NCBI GenBank assembly: GCA_017311185.1
Contig: JAESUZ010003487.1
Span: 1,956,001-2,020,000, forward strand
Length of the DNA: 64,000 nucleotides
From: Proteles cristata cristata
Taxonomy: Eukaryota; Chordata; Mammalia; Carnivora; Hyaenidae
Reading direction: 5' to 3'
The notes beneath the pieces were generated by a model, which was given only the letters and a program-made list of their open reading frames with translations, searched no databases and was not told the origin of the DNA. This document shows positions 10,738-22,800 of the stretch, in pieces (the first letter of the stretch is position 1; each line of letters starts with the position of its first letter). A program made the position numbers and the translations under genes.

Positions 10738-10936
10738 GGGCACCTGAGTGGCTCAGTCAATTGAGCATCCAGCTCTTGATTTCTGCTCAGGTCATGGTCT
10801 CACAGTTCATGGGTTCAAGCTCCACATCAGGCTCTGTGCTGAGAAAAGCACAAAGCCTGCTTAGGATTCTCTCTCTCCCTCTCTCTGCCTCTCCCTGCTT
10901 GCACTCTATCTCAAAAATAAATAAACATTTTAAAAA
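10738..10936 (+). mobile_element. feliform CAN SINE, older
   Basis: The head 'ggggcacctgagtggctcag' is followed by 'ttgatttctgctcagg', an insertion typical of older CAN SINEs. The tail is 'caaaaataaataaacattt'. It is diverged in the middle ('gagaaaagcacaaagcc'). Confidence 0.92.
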
Positions 10937-11076
10937 AGAAAACAGAGAAGAAGAAGAAGAGAGCCCTGTTCATAAAATTATTCCTGAGGGAGAGTTAGTG
11001 GTGTATTGGAGCTATGCTGTACCAGCTTGCCATAGCCAATTCTTACATATTCAGAGATCCTGTGAGCTGATTGGTT

Positions 11077-11280
11077 CCTTTTTGTTGTTTTGTTTTTATT
11101 TAGTTTGAGAGAGAGGGAGGTGGGGAGATGGGGAGAGGGAAAGGGAGAGAGAGAGAATGCCAACCAGGCTCTGTGCTGTCAGTACAGAGCCCTACACAGG
11201 GCTTGATCCCCTGAACCATGAGATCATGACCCGAGACAGAATCAAAGTCGGACAGTTAACCAATTGAGCCACCCAGTTGC
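11077..11280 (-). mobile_element. feliform CAN SINE
   Basis: Reverse SINE with tail 'gtttttatttagtttgagag' and head 'caattgagccacccagttgc'. The TSD 'tcctgtgagctg' is at 11058 and 11281. A GA-rich tract fills the middle. Confidence 0.93.
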
Positions 11281-11300
11281 TCCTGTGAGCTGGTTGTTAA

Positions 11301-12992
11301 ACAACTGGTAGCTTGGTATCTGAGATAGAAAGTGACAGAAGTTAGCACACAGTATAAATCAGGGCTTTTTATTTTTTGCGAACCAGTTGACAAGTGTTTG
11401 ACTAGATGGAATTGACAGGATCTGGTGACTAGATATGAGGAGCTACCGGGAGATACCAGGTGTTTTGGGCCAGCAACTTTTACAATTTAGAGGACACTTC
11501 TTAAGCATATAGAACTATGAGTTCAAAATTAGGCATAAATAATGGACAGTTAAGAGTATTCCTGGAAGCCAGCAAGAACTTAAATATACACGGAAGTGAC
11601 TGCAAACCACACAAAAATATCCCACTAAACCCAAACTAAATGTGTCCCCAACGCAGCTTCCCCTTCGCCAGACACTAAAAGTGCCCACAACCACTCCAAC
11701 ACCACATCACATGATGGGAAGTATGTCAGAAGAGAAGTCAAAGTGGAAAGAAACAGCAGCCCTAACCCACTGTGGTTAAAATGTCTTACTTTTGCACATT
11801 TTACAAAAATACGTAACCATGTGAACCCCTTGCGAGGGCATCTCTCAGAACCTGGGAAAGAGCCTGTTCAATTGCAAAAATTTGAAGCTTGAGTTTCCTC
11901 AGCTTCACGGCAAATTTGGCTCTGAGAGCGAGAGAGGTATTCTGGGCAACACAAAGAGAAGGGGACCAAGGAATAGCTCATTGAGTTACTTACTTATACT
12001 TCCATCTAGTTCCACCACGGATTCAAGATGGCTGACGGGATGGTGACACTGTTATCTGAAGAAGAGATGAGGGTTGAATATCCTTGTGGGATCACAGTGC
12101 TTTCTCCATTATTCTTGTTGAAAGCAAACATTGTTCATATATCACTGTTAACTGTTCACAAGAACTAACCTTAACTGATAACCTTGTCAGGCCTGACACC
12201 CCAGAGCCATTTTTAAAAGCACACCACCTTCCTCCCTCTGTGGGCCCTTGTAGAGCACCACCTGGTCTTTGGCAGAGATGCTCCTGGAGGACATCACAAT
12301 GAGGAAAGGTGAAATGTTTCCAGCACAAGCCAGAATAATCCATTCCAGACACATGTGTAATGCAGGGGAAACAGGTGCAAACAATTGAACCAGCTGTCAA
12401 CAAGCTACAGGGATCGCTTTTGATATCTTAATCGTTAGTTGATCCGTGAGCCACGTTGCCAGCATCACTGTCATAGCTGCCTGCACATCTGTAAACCTTT
12501 TCGAGTCTCTTCAGATGTCCATGTGAGTCCGTGGAAAGTCTGACATCACGGGAGACTTAAATTGAGCATGATTGCTGCTGTTTCCGTTTTCCTGCCATAG
12601 AACCAGACTTGACAAATGCCAATAACTGCTAATTTTTCACTACTGTTTGTCATGTGCCGCATAAGGCAAGAGCAGAGAGAGATCCTGCTGTTCCTGAAAA
12701 CGTCTTGTCACTCTTGGTTCCAGGGAGGGCATAGCCTTTCTCCATCAGATAAGCTATTTGCCTAGGAGCCAGGTTGGGGAGTATTGTCATGTGTTTACCT
12801 CAGCCTTTTTATCATATCAACAAATACCCCATAAATAGCTGGGAAAAGATTTTAAATGAATGAACGTTCATACTGATAAATGTTCATTCTCCTTTCTATT
12901 CAAGAAAAAATGTCATCACTATGATTAGCTCAGTGGAGATTGGAAATCAGTGACATTATCTGTAGTGACCCATTATCTAAGAGATTTATATA
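11301..12992. other. unique sequence, no gene seen
   Basis: No clear repeat. A 103-codon open stretch on the minus strand at 12092-12403 has no recognisable domain. The region is less AT-rich than its surroundings but has no CpG island. Confidence 0.45.
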
Positions 12993-13006
12993 AAAAGATT
13001 TATATA

Positions 13007-13184
13007 GGGACACCTGGGTGGCACAGTCAGTTAAGCATCCAACTCCGGCTCAGGTCATGGTCTCCTAGTTTCTGGGTTCAAGCCCCATGTCGGGCTCTAT
13101 GTTGACAGCTCCGAGCCTGGAGCCTGCTTTAGATTCTGTGTGTGTGTGTGCCTCTGTCTCTCACTGCTCCTCCCCCTCTCACAT

Positions 13185-13238
<54 letters not shown>

Positions 13239-13268
13239 TCAAAAGTAAACAAACAATAAAATTTTTTT
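13007..13268 (+). mobile_element. feliform CAN SINE with expanded TC tract
   Basis: The head 'gggacacctgggtggcacag' and the B-box region 'gggttcaagcccc' are clear. The pyrimidine tract has grown to about 60 bp of TC repeats (13187-13240). The TSD resembles 'aaagatttatata' (12994-13006 and 13269-13281). Confidence 0.94.
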
Positions 13269-13446
13269 AAAGATTTAGATAAAAGTATTTTCATATAAAC
13301 TATTACTAATTGAACACATTAGAAAAGAAACTACTTTGTCTTCTTGGATTCTTTGATTTCTGTTTAGTATCTAAAATTATATTTTTCTTGTTAACATTTT
13401 TAGAATTTTAATTTGGAGGATATAACATATTTTAATGGAAACTTAG

Positions 13447-13647
13447 GAGATGCCTGGGTGGCTCAGTTGGTTAAGCATCAGACTTCGGCTCAGATCATAA
13501 TCTCATCATTCATGAGTTCATCAGGGCTCTGTGTTGGCAGCTCGAAGCCTGATTGGGATTCTCCATCTCCCTTTCTCCCTCTCTCTGCCCCTCCCCCACT
13601 TTCATTCTCTCTCAAAATAAATACATAAACTTAAAAAAAACCTTCAA
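13447..13647 (+). mobile_element. feliform CAN SINE
   Basis: The head is 'gagatgcctgggtggctcag' and the tail 'ctctctcaaaataaatac'. A perfect 14-bp TSD 'taatggaaacttag' is at 13433-13446 and 13648-13661. The B box has lost a few bases ('gagttcatcagg'). Confidence 0.95.
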
Positions 13648-13759
13648 TAATGGAAACTTAGAGCAGAGCAGAAATTCAAGCATTCCTACTCAATTGGTGA
13701 TTTTGGGCAAACATTAGTTTGTACATCTATAAAAACAGGAATAATCATAGCGGAAACTC

Positions 13760-13832
13760 TTGTGAAGACAGTGGAAAGATATTTAAAGGACAGTGCCTGA
13801 TGCATAGTAGAGGGTCAATAAATGGTAGCTAA
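13760..13832 (+). mobile_element. MIR-like 3' fragment
   Basis: The block 'cagtgcctgatgcatagtag' then 'gtcaataaatggtagct' matches the conserved 3' core of MIR/L2 elements. Confidence 0.55.
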
Positions 13833-13839
13833 GGAAAGC

Positions 13840-14535
13840 ATGTAGAAAATGCTTATTTCACTTACTCTGGTAAGAGAAGTTAAAATATTTTTTCTTGCTT
13901 GCTCTATTTCAAAATATTGGAAACAATTACTCAAAAATGTAGACAGGTTACTAGGAAAACATCACAATCCTATCCTAACAATTTGAGATAGATAAGTGCA
14001 AAAAAATTTTTTTCCTTAAGTGACGACCTCTCATGCATTCTTTTCCCTGGAGTATTTTCATTTGAAAACTACTGAACTCATTTAATTCCAAATCATTATT
14101 TTTGGTGTTTTACCAAAAAAGAAGATGTCATATTTCAAATCCATTCTCCAAGAAAAACCATTAGCTGTTCAAGTTTAACAACCTTCATTTTTGTGCAAAT
14201 GCCAAAGAAAAAGTTCTGGTTAGTAAAGTGTTGATTAATTTTTAGGTTATTTTTCATGATTGAATCTAAAAATCTTCAGAGAAGTTAATATAGGAACATA
14301 ATTTACTGTCATTAGATTTTCTATAGTGGAAATTATCTTCCAAAAGTTCTCCTAAGGACCTTCCATAATGTTGTACCCATGATGTGAATAATGATACGAG
14401 TTCATAAATCTCCAACATCTCTCATGTTAATCTTAGTATCTGTACAGCATTTTAACAATTCTGAAAGCCATAGGCAAAACTACAAAGAAATAAAAGTTAA
14501 ATTATCTCAACATTTTCAAAAATTTAATGTTCCTC
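13840..14535. other. unique AT-rich sequence
   Basis: No repeat or gene signature seen. Confidence 0.4.
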
Positions 14536-14539
14536 TTCC

Positions 14540-14790
14540 CAATCCTGGTGCACCCTGCCTATGTCCTAGGTGCTATTGTGTTCAGTCTGCATACTGTGCT
14601 CACATTGAGTACAAATGGGGTCCCCGCCCCCATGGAGCAGGTAGCCCCATGAGGAAGACAGCTGACAATCAAATAATCACAAGAATAAACGTACACTCTG
14701 TAATCACTGTGATACAGCAAGGAAATAAGAAAAGAGAATACTTACTTATGGAAGTAAAGGGTAAAATGAAGAGAATTACCTGGGGCATAT
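14540..14790 (-). mobile_element. L2-like LINE remnant
   Basis: Has 'tgtcctaggtgctattgtg', 'catggagcaggtagccc' and 'gaggaagacagctgacaatc' followed by 'aataatcacaagaataaac'. This order matches reverse L2 3' sequence. An open frame of 140 codons crosses it, but its content is the translated repeat and I do not call it a gene. Confidence 0.55.
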
Positions 14791-14822
14791 GCAAGCCACT
14801 CTCCAGCTACTAAAGGACTACT

Positions 14823-14877
14823 CTGGATGGAGTACCCTAAAGCATATCAGTGATACTCCACTGGGTACTCCATCCAG
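14823..14877. repeat. perfect 15-bp inverted repeat with 25-nt loop
   Basis: 'ctggatggagtaccc' (14823-14837) is the exact reverse complement of 'gggtactccatccag' (14863-14877). It could form a hairpin, or be the remains of a small palindromic DNA element. No known element was recognised. Confidence 0.85.
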
Positions 14878-15039
14878 GCCTATCATTCAATAGCGTTTTT
14901 CCTTTCTTTGTTTCCCACCTTCCCCTATTCAAACCATTCACTGCTACAAATGTTTTGCCCTTAGCAGACAAAAAGAACTATTATTAAGAGAGCAAATGCA
15001 AAAACATTCACCCTAACATATAGATGACCAATAATGGGG

Positions 15040-15290
15040 AGAGAAACTATCATTTATTGAGCTTCTATTCTGTACCTGGAACTCTGTAGAATATTTCACA
15101 TGTTAGCTCATTTAATCTTCCCAAAAAGCTTCTATTAGAAACATATTATTATTTTCTTTTTCATCAGATAGAGAAACTCAGGGTCAAAGGAGTTAGGTAA
15201 ACCACTCAAATTAAGACAGATTATAAACAGCAGAGATGAAACACAAGTGTCCGATGCTAGCCCACGTCCTTGTTACTGTCCCAACCATGC
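15040..15290 (-). mobile_element. MIR SINE
   Basis: Reverse MIR: 'tcatttattgagcttctatt', 'acatgttagctcatttaatc', 'cagatagagaaactcaggg' and 'cagagatgaaacacaagtg'. Most of the element length is recognisable. Confidence 0.75.
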
Positions 15291-15299
15291 TTCGTGTAA

Positions 15300-15950
15300 A
15301 GATCCCATGATCTGTTTGGATATTAGCTCTCAAATACTTCTAGTTTTATTGTAAACAGATGACTAAATCTGAGACCAATATCACTCCTTTTTCGGGAGCT
15401 CTGCAATACCTCTTGGCTCAGACTGAGGCCAACTGAGCTGTTCCCCACTTGTATTAACTATCTTATACTCCAGTCCAAGCACTAGATACTATCTATTCCT
15501 TAATCTCTGACTTGGTTTCCAGACCCAGTTCTCTGTATCTGAGGGCTTTATTTCCCCCCAAGTCTTTCCAAGGATAGGAGCCCTCCTTCTAATGTATAGT
15601 CCCTCAGCTATGTTCTCACCCTCTCTGGATCTTCCCCCATAGAGTCCATCTGCTACCTGCACCCATCTTTGTGGGTTTACTTCTACATTGGTCTCTCCCA
15701 GTCTGGGAAGTCTTGTCTTCTTTCTCTCAGTCGTTTCTTGTCCAACCTGCATAGCTGCTTGGTAGGGAAAAACAATGCCTAATTCCAAAGGAAAAAATTC
15801 CCAAAGATAAAATGTAAAGCAACTTAGCAAACATGTAGAAGAGTCTGAAGCAAGAAAACTTTCCCACTGCCTTTCAGTGCTTACCTACAGATGCCTGCTG
15901 ATTCTACCAACATGTAAGGCAAGATCTCCATTTAACTCCCTACACTACAA
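15300..15950. other. unique sequence, no gene seen
   Basis: A 113-codon open stretch on the minus strand (15489-15830) shows no recognisable domain and no convincing splice context. Confidence 0.4.
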
Positions 15951-15957
15951 TTAACAA

Positions 15958-16185
15958 CTAACATGTTTGGAGCACTTACTACGTACCTGGCTTTGCTAAG
16001 TATATTGCATGGATTATCTCATATAATCCTCATCCTAACCCTTGAGGTAGATACTAGCTACTATTATCCCCATAGAGGGAAGTGGGAGAGGAAAGAGACT
16101 TACAGAGAGAAATGTAACTTGCTCAATATCACTCCATTTAGGAATACTATTTGAATCCAAGCAATCTGGCTTAAATGCCCACATG
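15958..16185 (-). mobile_element. MIR SINE
   Basis: Reverse MIR: 'ttggagcacttactacgtac', 'ggattatctcatataatcc', 'gaggtagatactagctac' and 'acttgctcaatatcactcc'. A second MIR about 700 bp after the first, same orientation. Confidence 0.75.
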
Positions 16186-16264
16186 TTTAACTGATACACT
16201 TTTAAAAATTATGATAATCCATGTTTATAAGATGCTAACATTTGGCAAAAGTTGACAGGTTCAA

Positions 16265-16835
16265 CTATACCATTTATTCATTATAAATAAATATTTATAA
16301 AACCAAGAACTATAATAGTGAAGGAACTGGACACAAAAGTGAACAAGATAGATAAGGGACCTGACCTTCTATAGCTGATATTCTAGTAGAGTAAGATAGA
16401 TCATAAACCAATAAAAAATTGGGTAATTGTAACTAATAAAAAATGAGATAAGGGAAATGTGATTAAAGGAGAAAAGCTACTTTTGGAAGAATGATCAGGG
16501 AAAGTCTTTCAGAAAAGATATTATTTGAACTGAAAGGTGACACTGACCCAGCCAATGGTCTAGAGAGGCATTCGAGCTGAAGGACTGTGAGGAAAAGGCC
16601 CTGAGCCAGGAACAGATGGGGTCAAGGAACAGGCAGACATGAAGTGAAGGCAAGAATAGAAGGCAATGCCAGAGAAGTGAGCCCAGCTAGTTCATGCAAA
16701 GCTGCATTGAACACATCAAAGAGTTTGGACTTTATTCTAAATGCAATGAAAAACAAAGAGTTTTATGTAAGGGATCTTGAAGATTGCTCTGGTTTCTTTG
16801 TAAAAAGTGGACTGACTGGAAAAAAAATTTTTAAG
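16265..16835 (-). mobile_element. L2 LINE 3' remnant
   Basis: Reverse L2: 'aataaatatttataaaacc', 'gtgaacaagatagataaggg', 'gatattctagtagag', 'gaaagtctttcagaaaagat' and 'gaactgaaaggtga'. Then comes 'ggactttattctaaatgcaa'. Almost 600 bp align in order. Confidence 0.65.
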
Positions 16836-17003
16836 GATTGAATTATATCTTAATTTTTAAAATTTTTATAAAATAAGGGTTGGGGATACAAAAGGATGGA
16901 AGTAGGGAGAACAGTCAGGAGTCTTCTGCAGTTGTCCAGGCAAGTGATAACAATGGCTTGGACTAGAATATTGAACATAGTATGTAAAGAAATAGCTAGA
17001 GAG

Positions 17004-17211
17004 GGGCGCCTGGGTGGCTTAGTTGGTTAAGCGTCCGACTTTTGCTTGGGTCATGATCTCGCGGTTCATGGGTTCGAGGCCCGCATCGGGCTCTGTGCTG
17101 ACTGCCAGCTCAGAGTCTGGAGCCTGTTTCAGTCTGACTCCCTCTCTCTCTGACCCTCCCCTGCTCACGCTGTTTCTCTCTCTCTCTTAGAAATAAATAA
17201 AACATTAAAAA
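17004..17211 (+). mobile_element. feliform CAN SINE, young subfamily
   Basis: The head 'gggcgcctgggtggcttag' and 'gctgactgccagctcagag' place it in the young group. The tail is 'agaaataaataaaacatt'. The perfect 14-bp TSD 'aaatagctagagag' is at 16990-17003 and 17212-17225. Confidence 0.96.
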
Positions 17212-17225
17212 AAATAGCTAGAGAG

Positions 17226-18419
17226 ACAAATATTTGCAGGTAAGAAGACTTCAAATACATCTAGATGGATTGGATGTGGGGAATGAGGGAAAGGAAGTAA
17301 TCACGGACAGAATGAAGGGTAAAGAAATGTGGTGCTTTACATCCCACAATAAACTAAGTTTGTTACATCCATCTCATTTCTCATTAATTCTAATCAACCA
17401 AATCAGTCAACAGTCACGATCACATTTTTTGGCATTACAACATAATAAGCTCTATGAGTAATATGAAGATACAAAACTACAAAGGAAAAACTTACAGTAC
17501 CATGCTGTTCCAGGTAGAATTTTCTGGAGGCAGATAGTGATGAGGAACTTGGAGGGCTGGATATTGATTAAAGATCCACACCATGGGAAAAAAAGAGGAG
17601 GAAGCAGGATTGAGCAGATGGGGAATTTGAACTGCAATGGAAAGATGACCAATTCTGGGCCAACCTGTTAGAGAGCCCTGGGGTGAGTGCTGGGCGTCAG
17701 AAATAACCCCCGCCTCTCAGTCATTGGATGAGAGGTGCCTGGGAAGTCTGTGACTTACAGCAAGACAGCCCTCAGTAGTGGAGGCAGACTCTTCACAAGC
17801 TGATGCCTGAATGCAATCTACCAAAGGCATTCCCCATAGTTCAGTAGCATGTCCTTCCTTAAAGGGATCCTATTGTGGCATCTCCATCATAATTCTACTT
17901 TATGTATTGTATACTTAACAAATTTTCCAAGACAGCTCTTGGAAATACGTGGTGACATCACAGACCATGTATCAGATAACGGGTTCTCATTATTAGTTCA
18001 GAAAATATGTTTAGGATACATATACTTGAAGAGGAGAGGGAAAGCCAATTCAATTTCTATTGATCTTCCTGCTATGGGTTGCCCTATAGCAGCTTTGTTG
18101 TGCAGAATGATACCATTTCAGGACTATATCTGAAGTAAATTTCTATTGTGGCCTGTTGCTGAAGTGGGTTAGGGCCACATGGCCAGGAGGTCATTCACCT
18201 TAACAGTCCAGCTCAGAAAGTAAAGTGCTTGAAAGAACATCCCTCCCACTTTTAAAACAAGAAAGAAGATAGACAAATGGAAAATTATTTTTCTTGAACC
18301 TTTCAGAGAACTGAGGTCACAGAACAACTATTCCCAAAGTAAGAGACTGGCACCTGCAGGGAGAAACAGAAGCTGAGCGTTTTACTTATCCAGAGCAGAT
18401 ACAAGCAAACATCATATAA
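17226..18419. other. unique sequence, no gene seen
   Basis: Several open stretches of up to 94 codons exist; none shows a domain I can name. A frame at 17849-18133 contains 'DHVSDNGF', which only faintly recalls integrase and was not accepted. Confidence 0.4.
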
Positions 18420-18705
18420 GCCAGTGTATTCATCACATTGGGCTTCCATAACAAAATACCATAGACTGAGTGGCTTAAACAACAGAAATGTATTCTCTCA
18501 TAGTTCTGGAAGCTACAAATCCAACATCAAGGTACCAGCATGGCTAGGTCCTTGCAAACAGCTGCCTTCTCGCTCTATCCTTACATGGTTAGGGCGGGGG
18601 GTGGGGGGGGGTGGGGAAGATAGTTCTTCACGGCCATTTCTGGAGAAGGGAAGAGCAGCTCCTGCCAAAACATCCAGACCAATCTTCCTGATTTCCCCAT
18701 GGAAC
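18420..18705 (-). mobile_element. MaLR (MLT1/MST-type) LTR fragment
   Basis: Reverse LTR: 'gggcttccataacaaaatac', 'catagactgagtggcttaa', 'caacagaaatgtattctctc' and 'agttctggaagctacaaatcc'. This is the classic reversed MaLR 3' end. The rest is diverged and interrupted by a G-rich expansion. Confidence 0.75.
18592..18616 (+). repeat. G-quadruplex motif
   Basis: Four G runs (3, 6, 9 and 4) separated by single bases C, T and T fit the G3+N1-7 quadruplex rule with single-base loops, a very stable class. It lies inside the degraded LTR. Confidence 0.85.
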
Positions 18706-19079
18706 AAAACCTTTAAACATCAAGGGACAGAGCATAAAAAGTGGCTGGAGAGCATTGGTAGAAACCCGCTGCATCAAAGAGACAGAAACAAGAGGGTAGG
18801 GGGTGGTGTGGGGACAAAGTAGCTCTATCCCTGGGGGTGGAGAAAGGAGTCAGTCCATTACATCTACAGAAGGTGCAGAACACTGAAGGCCACACCACTA
18901 AAACCTAGGTTCTCAGTGGCTGCCTAAAACTGAGGCTTAATGAGAACATCAGAGAATGCTCTACTCTCTCTTCCCATGCACCCTAGTAAAACTAACAGTG
19001 AAATAGAGGTGAGAGTGCTTCAGAAAGAAAGACTCTCTGGGGAATACTGCAATAGAAGACACAAAGCCAAGCAAACATA
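18706..19079. other. unique sequence
   Basis: No gene or repeat recognised between the LTR fragment and the L1 block. Confidence 0.35.
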
Positions 19080-19875
19080 ACCTTGATATCAAAACTGAAT
19101 TTTTCAAGGAAATAAAATCTGTGGCCCAATCTCTTTCATGAACAAACCTAAATATATATATGCAAATATATATGTGTGTGTATGCAAACTGAAGGCAGTA
19201 TTGTGTAAATAGAATATTATATCATAAAACTGGTGACATTTCAGGAATTCAAAGATAGCTTAACATTTGAAAATCAATCAATGTACTTTTCCATGTAATG
19301 ATAATAAAAAGGTGGGGGGGAATAGCTAATTGTTAATAGATGAAGAATAGAAAATCTGGTAAAATCCAAACCTCTCAAAAATTTAAAGTTAGAATAAAAG
19401 TGCCTTAATCTGATAAAGTAAATCTGCCAAAAAAAATTTCTAAAACATCATCTTTAATATTTAGAAATGTTAGAAACCTCCCTCTAAGATCCACATCAAA
19501 ATAAGAAAGTCCTCCAGCAACATTTTTATTTAACAATATATTTAAATCTCAGCCAAAGCAAATAATGCAAGATAATGAAATAAAAGTTATAATATGGGGA
19601 AGAATAAATAAAACTCTCATTATTTACAGATGACATTATTGTATAAATTAAAAATGGATTTAGCAAGACTCCTGGATATTAGGGTAACACACACACACAC
19701 AGAACAGCACATCAACATATCTGCAGTAAACAATTAGAAAATAAAAATATTTAATAATACCAATAATATCAGCATCAAAAGCATCAAATACTAGAAAGGA
19801 GTTTCACGAAAGATGCACAAATTCTACACAGAAAACTGCAGAATATGACTGAAGGAAATTAAGAAAGACCTAAAT
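19080..19875 (+). mobile_element. old L1 ORF2 fragment (L1M type)
   Basis: Degraded L1 ORF2 reverse-transcriptase region. It contains 'aaaactctcattatttacag' plus 'atgacattattgtataaatt', equivalent to the F/YADD-motif region and its 3' flank. Then come 'agcatcaaaagcatcaaat' and 'gaaattaagaaagacctaaat'. A short AC repeat at 19686-19701 lies within. Frames are broken throughout. Confidence 0.65.
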
Positions 19876-22800
19876 AGTCATGAACTTCTGGGAAAACAGT
19901 GGCATAGCAGGATCCTAAGCCCACCCCATACCACAGACACACCTAGATAACAGCCACATTAGTGCAACCAACCCAGAAAATACCCAAAGACTAGCAGAAC
20001 AGATTTCCACAGTTAATTGTAGAGGGGAAGCCACATAGCAAAGGGTAGGAGGGGTGGAGATGCGGTCAGAACCAAACTCCTGGAGAGACTAATTACAAAC
20101 AGGAAAGACACACAAGCACAAAGAAGAGAGAAGAGCAGACCCTAAGCCAGGTACCCCAGGCTTAGGGGACCTGCACTGGGAAGATGAGTGCCTTAACCTT
20201 TGGCTTTGAAAACAAGTGGGTCTAAACTTCAGAAGGTTTTACTATCCAGCAGGGCTTAACTCTAGGTACTTTAAAAATCAGCAGACTTAGCTCTGGAAGA
20301 GCCAGAGGGTGATAGGAAACTGAGTCCCTGCCCAACAAGCCAGGATAACAAATAACCCTGCTGGAGATATAGACAAAAGCAGCAGTTTAAAAAGCACCTA
20401 CAGTATATGAGAAGAAATATTTATTTAACTTTAGAACATGTGCTGGGGGGTAGAGGGGGTTGGAGGGGATAGGAACCTTTAGGAAACTTCTCCAAAAATG
20501 AAAGAGTTATTAGCAGGTGCCATATCTCTTCCCTACCCCCAGCCTGGATAGTGGGACACTTGCAGGAACCAGTGTGAACACCCTCTACCTACCCTGCTAA
20601 CCCTGCATGCCCGGCATTTACATTCTCCTACAGATCCAACCCACCCCACTCAGCAGGAATGAGTCCTTCCAAAGGGGCTCCTGCTATGTCACATCCTGCA
20701 AGGAGCCCCACCAGGGCTCAGCACTACTCCAAAGGAACTCTTGCCCTGAGAGAGGGGAAGATAACCACATGCGGCAGCTCCACTGCAGCCCCAGAACACA
20801 GACTGGGGGCCAGACATATGATCTGACTGCTGGTCCCAATCACCAACAAAAATCTCTCAGGCTGCATCACAGGGAGAGCATCCTGTAGTTTGGTGTGCAA
20901 ACTGCAAACAGGCTGAGGGCAGGCATCTGATCTGGCTGCTGACACTACCTATCTATAAGTCCGTGGCAGCTCCAAACTGGCCCCTTAACAGCACATTGAC
21001 CATACCCTGCCTGGTGCACCCACAACAGGCAAAGTGGGTCATTGCAGCTGACTGGACTGAAGGTAAATGAGGCTCAGTCACAACACTAGGGGACACACCC
21101 ACACAGCAGACACCTCTGAAGTGCCTGGTTTTAGTGAACAGGGGACACTGCACTGCAAGGCACCACAGGATTTCTTGTTCATAAGGCCACTACTTTCAAG
21201 ATCTGGAGATGTAGCTGATGTTTGTAATAGATAGAAATGAACACAGAATGTTACACAAAATGAGGAGACAAAGAAGGGAATATGTCCCAAATGAAAGAAC
21301 AGCACTAAACCACAACAAAAAAAAAAAGTTAACTGAAATGGAGATAAGCAATATGTCTGATAAATAATTCGAACTAATTGTCATAAAAATACTTACCAGA
21401 TTTAAGAAAAGGATGGAGGATGGAAGAGCAAATATTGTTAAAATGTCAATACTACCTAAAGTAATCTACATATTCAATGCAATCTTTATCAGAATAATAC
21501 CAGCATTCTTCACAGAGCTAGAACAAACAGTCCTAAAATCTGTATGGAACCACAAATGACCCTGCATAGCCAAAGCAATCCTGAAAAAGAAAATCAGAGT
21601 GAAGGCATCACAACCCCACACTTCAAGATGTATTACAAAGCTGTATTCATCAAGACAGTATGGTATTGGCACAAAGACAGACACAGAGATCAACGGAACA
21701 GAATAGAGAACCCAGAAATAGACCCCAAACATATGATCAACTAATCTTTGACGAAGCAAGAAAGAATATCCAATGGAATAAAGACAGCCTCTTTAGCATA
21801 TGGTGCTGGGAAAACGGGACAGCGACATGCAGAAGAATGAACCTGGACCACTTTCTTATATCATACACAAAAAGAGACACAAAACAGATGAAAGATCTAA
21901 ACATAAGACAGGAGGCCATCAAAATCCTAGAAGAGAAAGCAGGCAAAAACATCTTTGACCTCACCTGCAGCAACTTCTTACTCAATACATCTCTGGAGGT
22001 AAGGGAAACAAAAAGCAAAAATGAACTATTGGGATCTCACCAAGATAAAAATCTTCTGCACAGCAAAGGAAACAATCAGCAAAACTAAAGGCAGCTGACA
22101 GAATGGGAGAAGATATTTGCAAATGACTTATCAGATAAAGGGCTAGTATCCAAAATCTATAAAGAACTTATCAAACTCAGCACACACACAAAAAAATAAT
22201 AATAATCCAGTGAAGAAATGGGCAAAAGACATGAATAGACACTTTTCTAAAGAAGACCTCCCGATGGCTAACAGACACACAAGAAAATGCTCAACATCAC
22301 ACATCGCCAGAGAAATACAAATCAAAACCACAATGAGATGCCTCACACCTCACACCAGTTAGAATGGCTAAAATTAACAACTCAGTCAATGACAGACATT
22401 GTCAAGGATGTGATGAAAAAGGAATCTTTTGCACTACTAGTGGAAATGCAAACTGGTGCAGCTACTCTGGAAAACGGTATGGAGGTTACTCAAAAAATTA
22501 AAAATAGAACTACCCTACAACCCAGCAATTGCACTACTAGGTATTTATGCAAAGGATACAGGTATGCTCTTTCAAAGGGGCACACGCACCCTAATGTTTA
22601 TAGCAGTGCTATCGACAATAGCCAAAGTATGGAAGGAACCCAAATGTCCATCAACTGATGAATGGGCAAAGAAGTTGTGGTGTATATGTATATGTGTGTG
22701 TGTGTAATGGAATATTACTCAGCAATAAAAAAGAATGAAATTTTGCGATTTGCAACGATGTGGATGGAACTAGAGTGTACTATGCTAAACAAAATTTGTC

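Noticed and set aside
12092..12403. 103-codon minus-strand frame
   Set aside because: No domain, no splice or promoter support; likely chance.
13097..13294. Arg/Glu repeat-rich open frames such as RERERE, in the SINE pyrimidine tracts
   Set aside because: These are translations of (TC)n/(GA)n tracts in SINEs, repeated at many sites.
14391..14813. 140-codon open frame
   Set aside because: Most of it is a translated L2 remnant; no initiation or splice context.
17849..18133. 94-codon frame with 'SDNGF', faintly like a retroviral integrase DNG motif
   Set aside because: The surrounding residues do not follow integrase spacing and no other retroviral domain is nearby. The match is too short.
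18424..18822. 132-codon open frame rich in Gly, Ser and Arg
   Set aside because: It translates a reversed MaLR LTR and the adjacent G-rich tract; not a gene.
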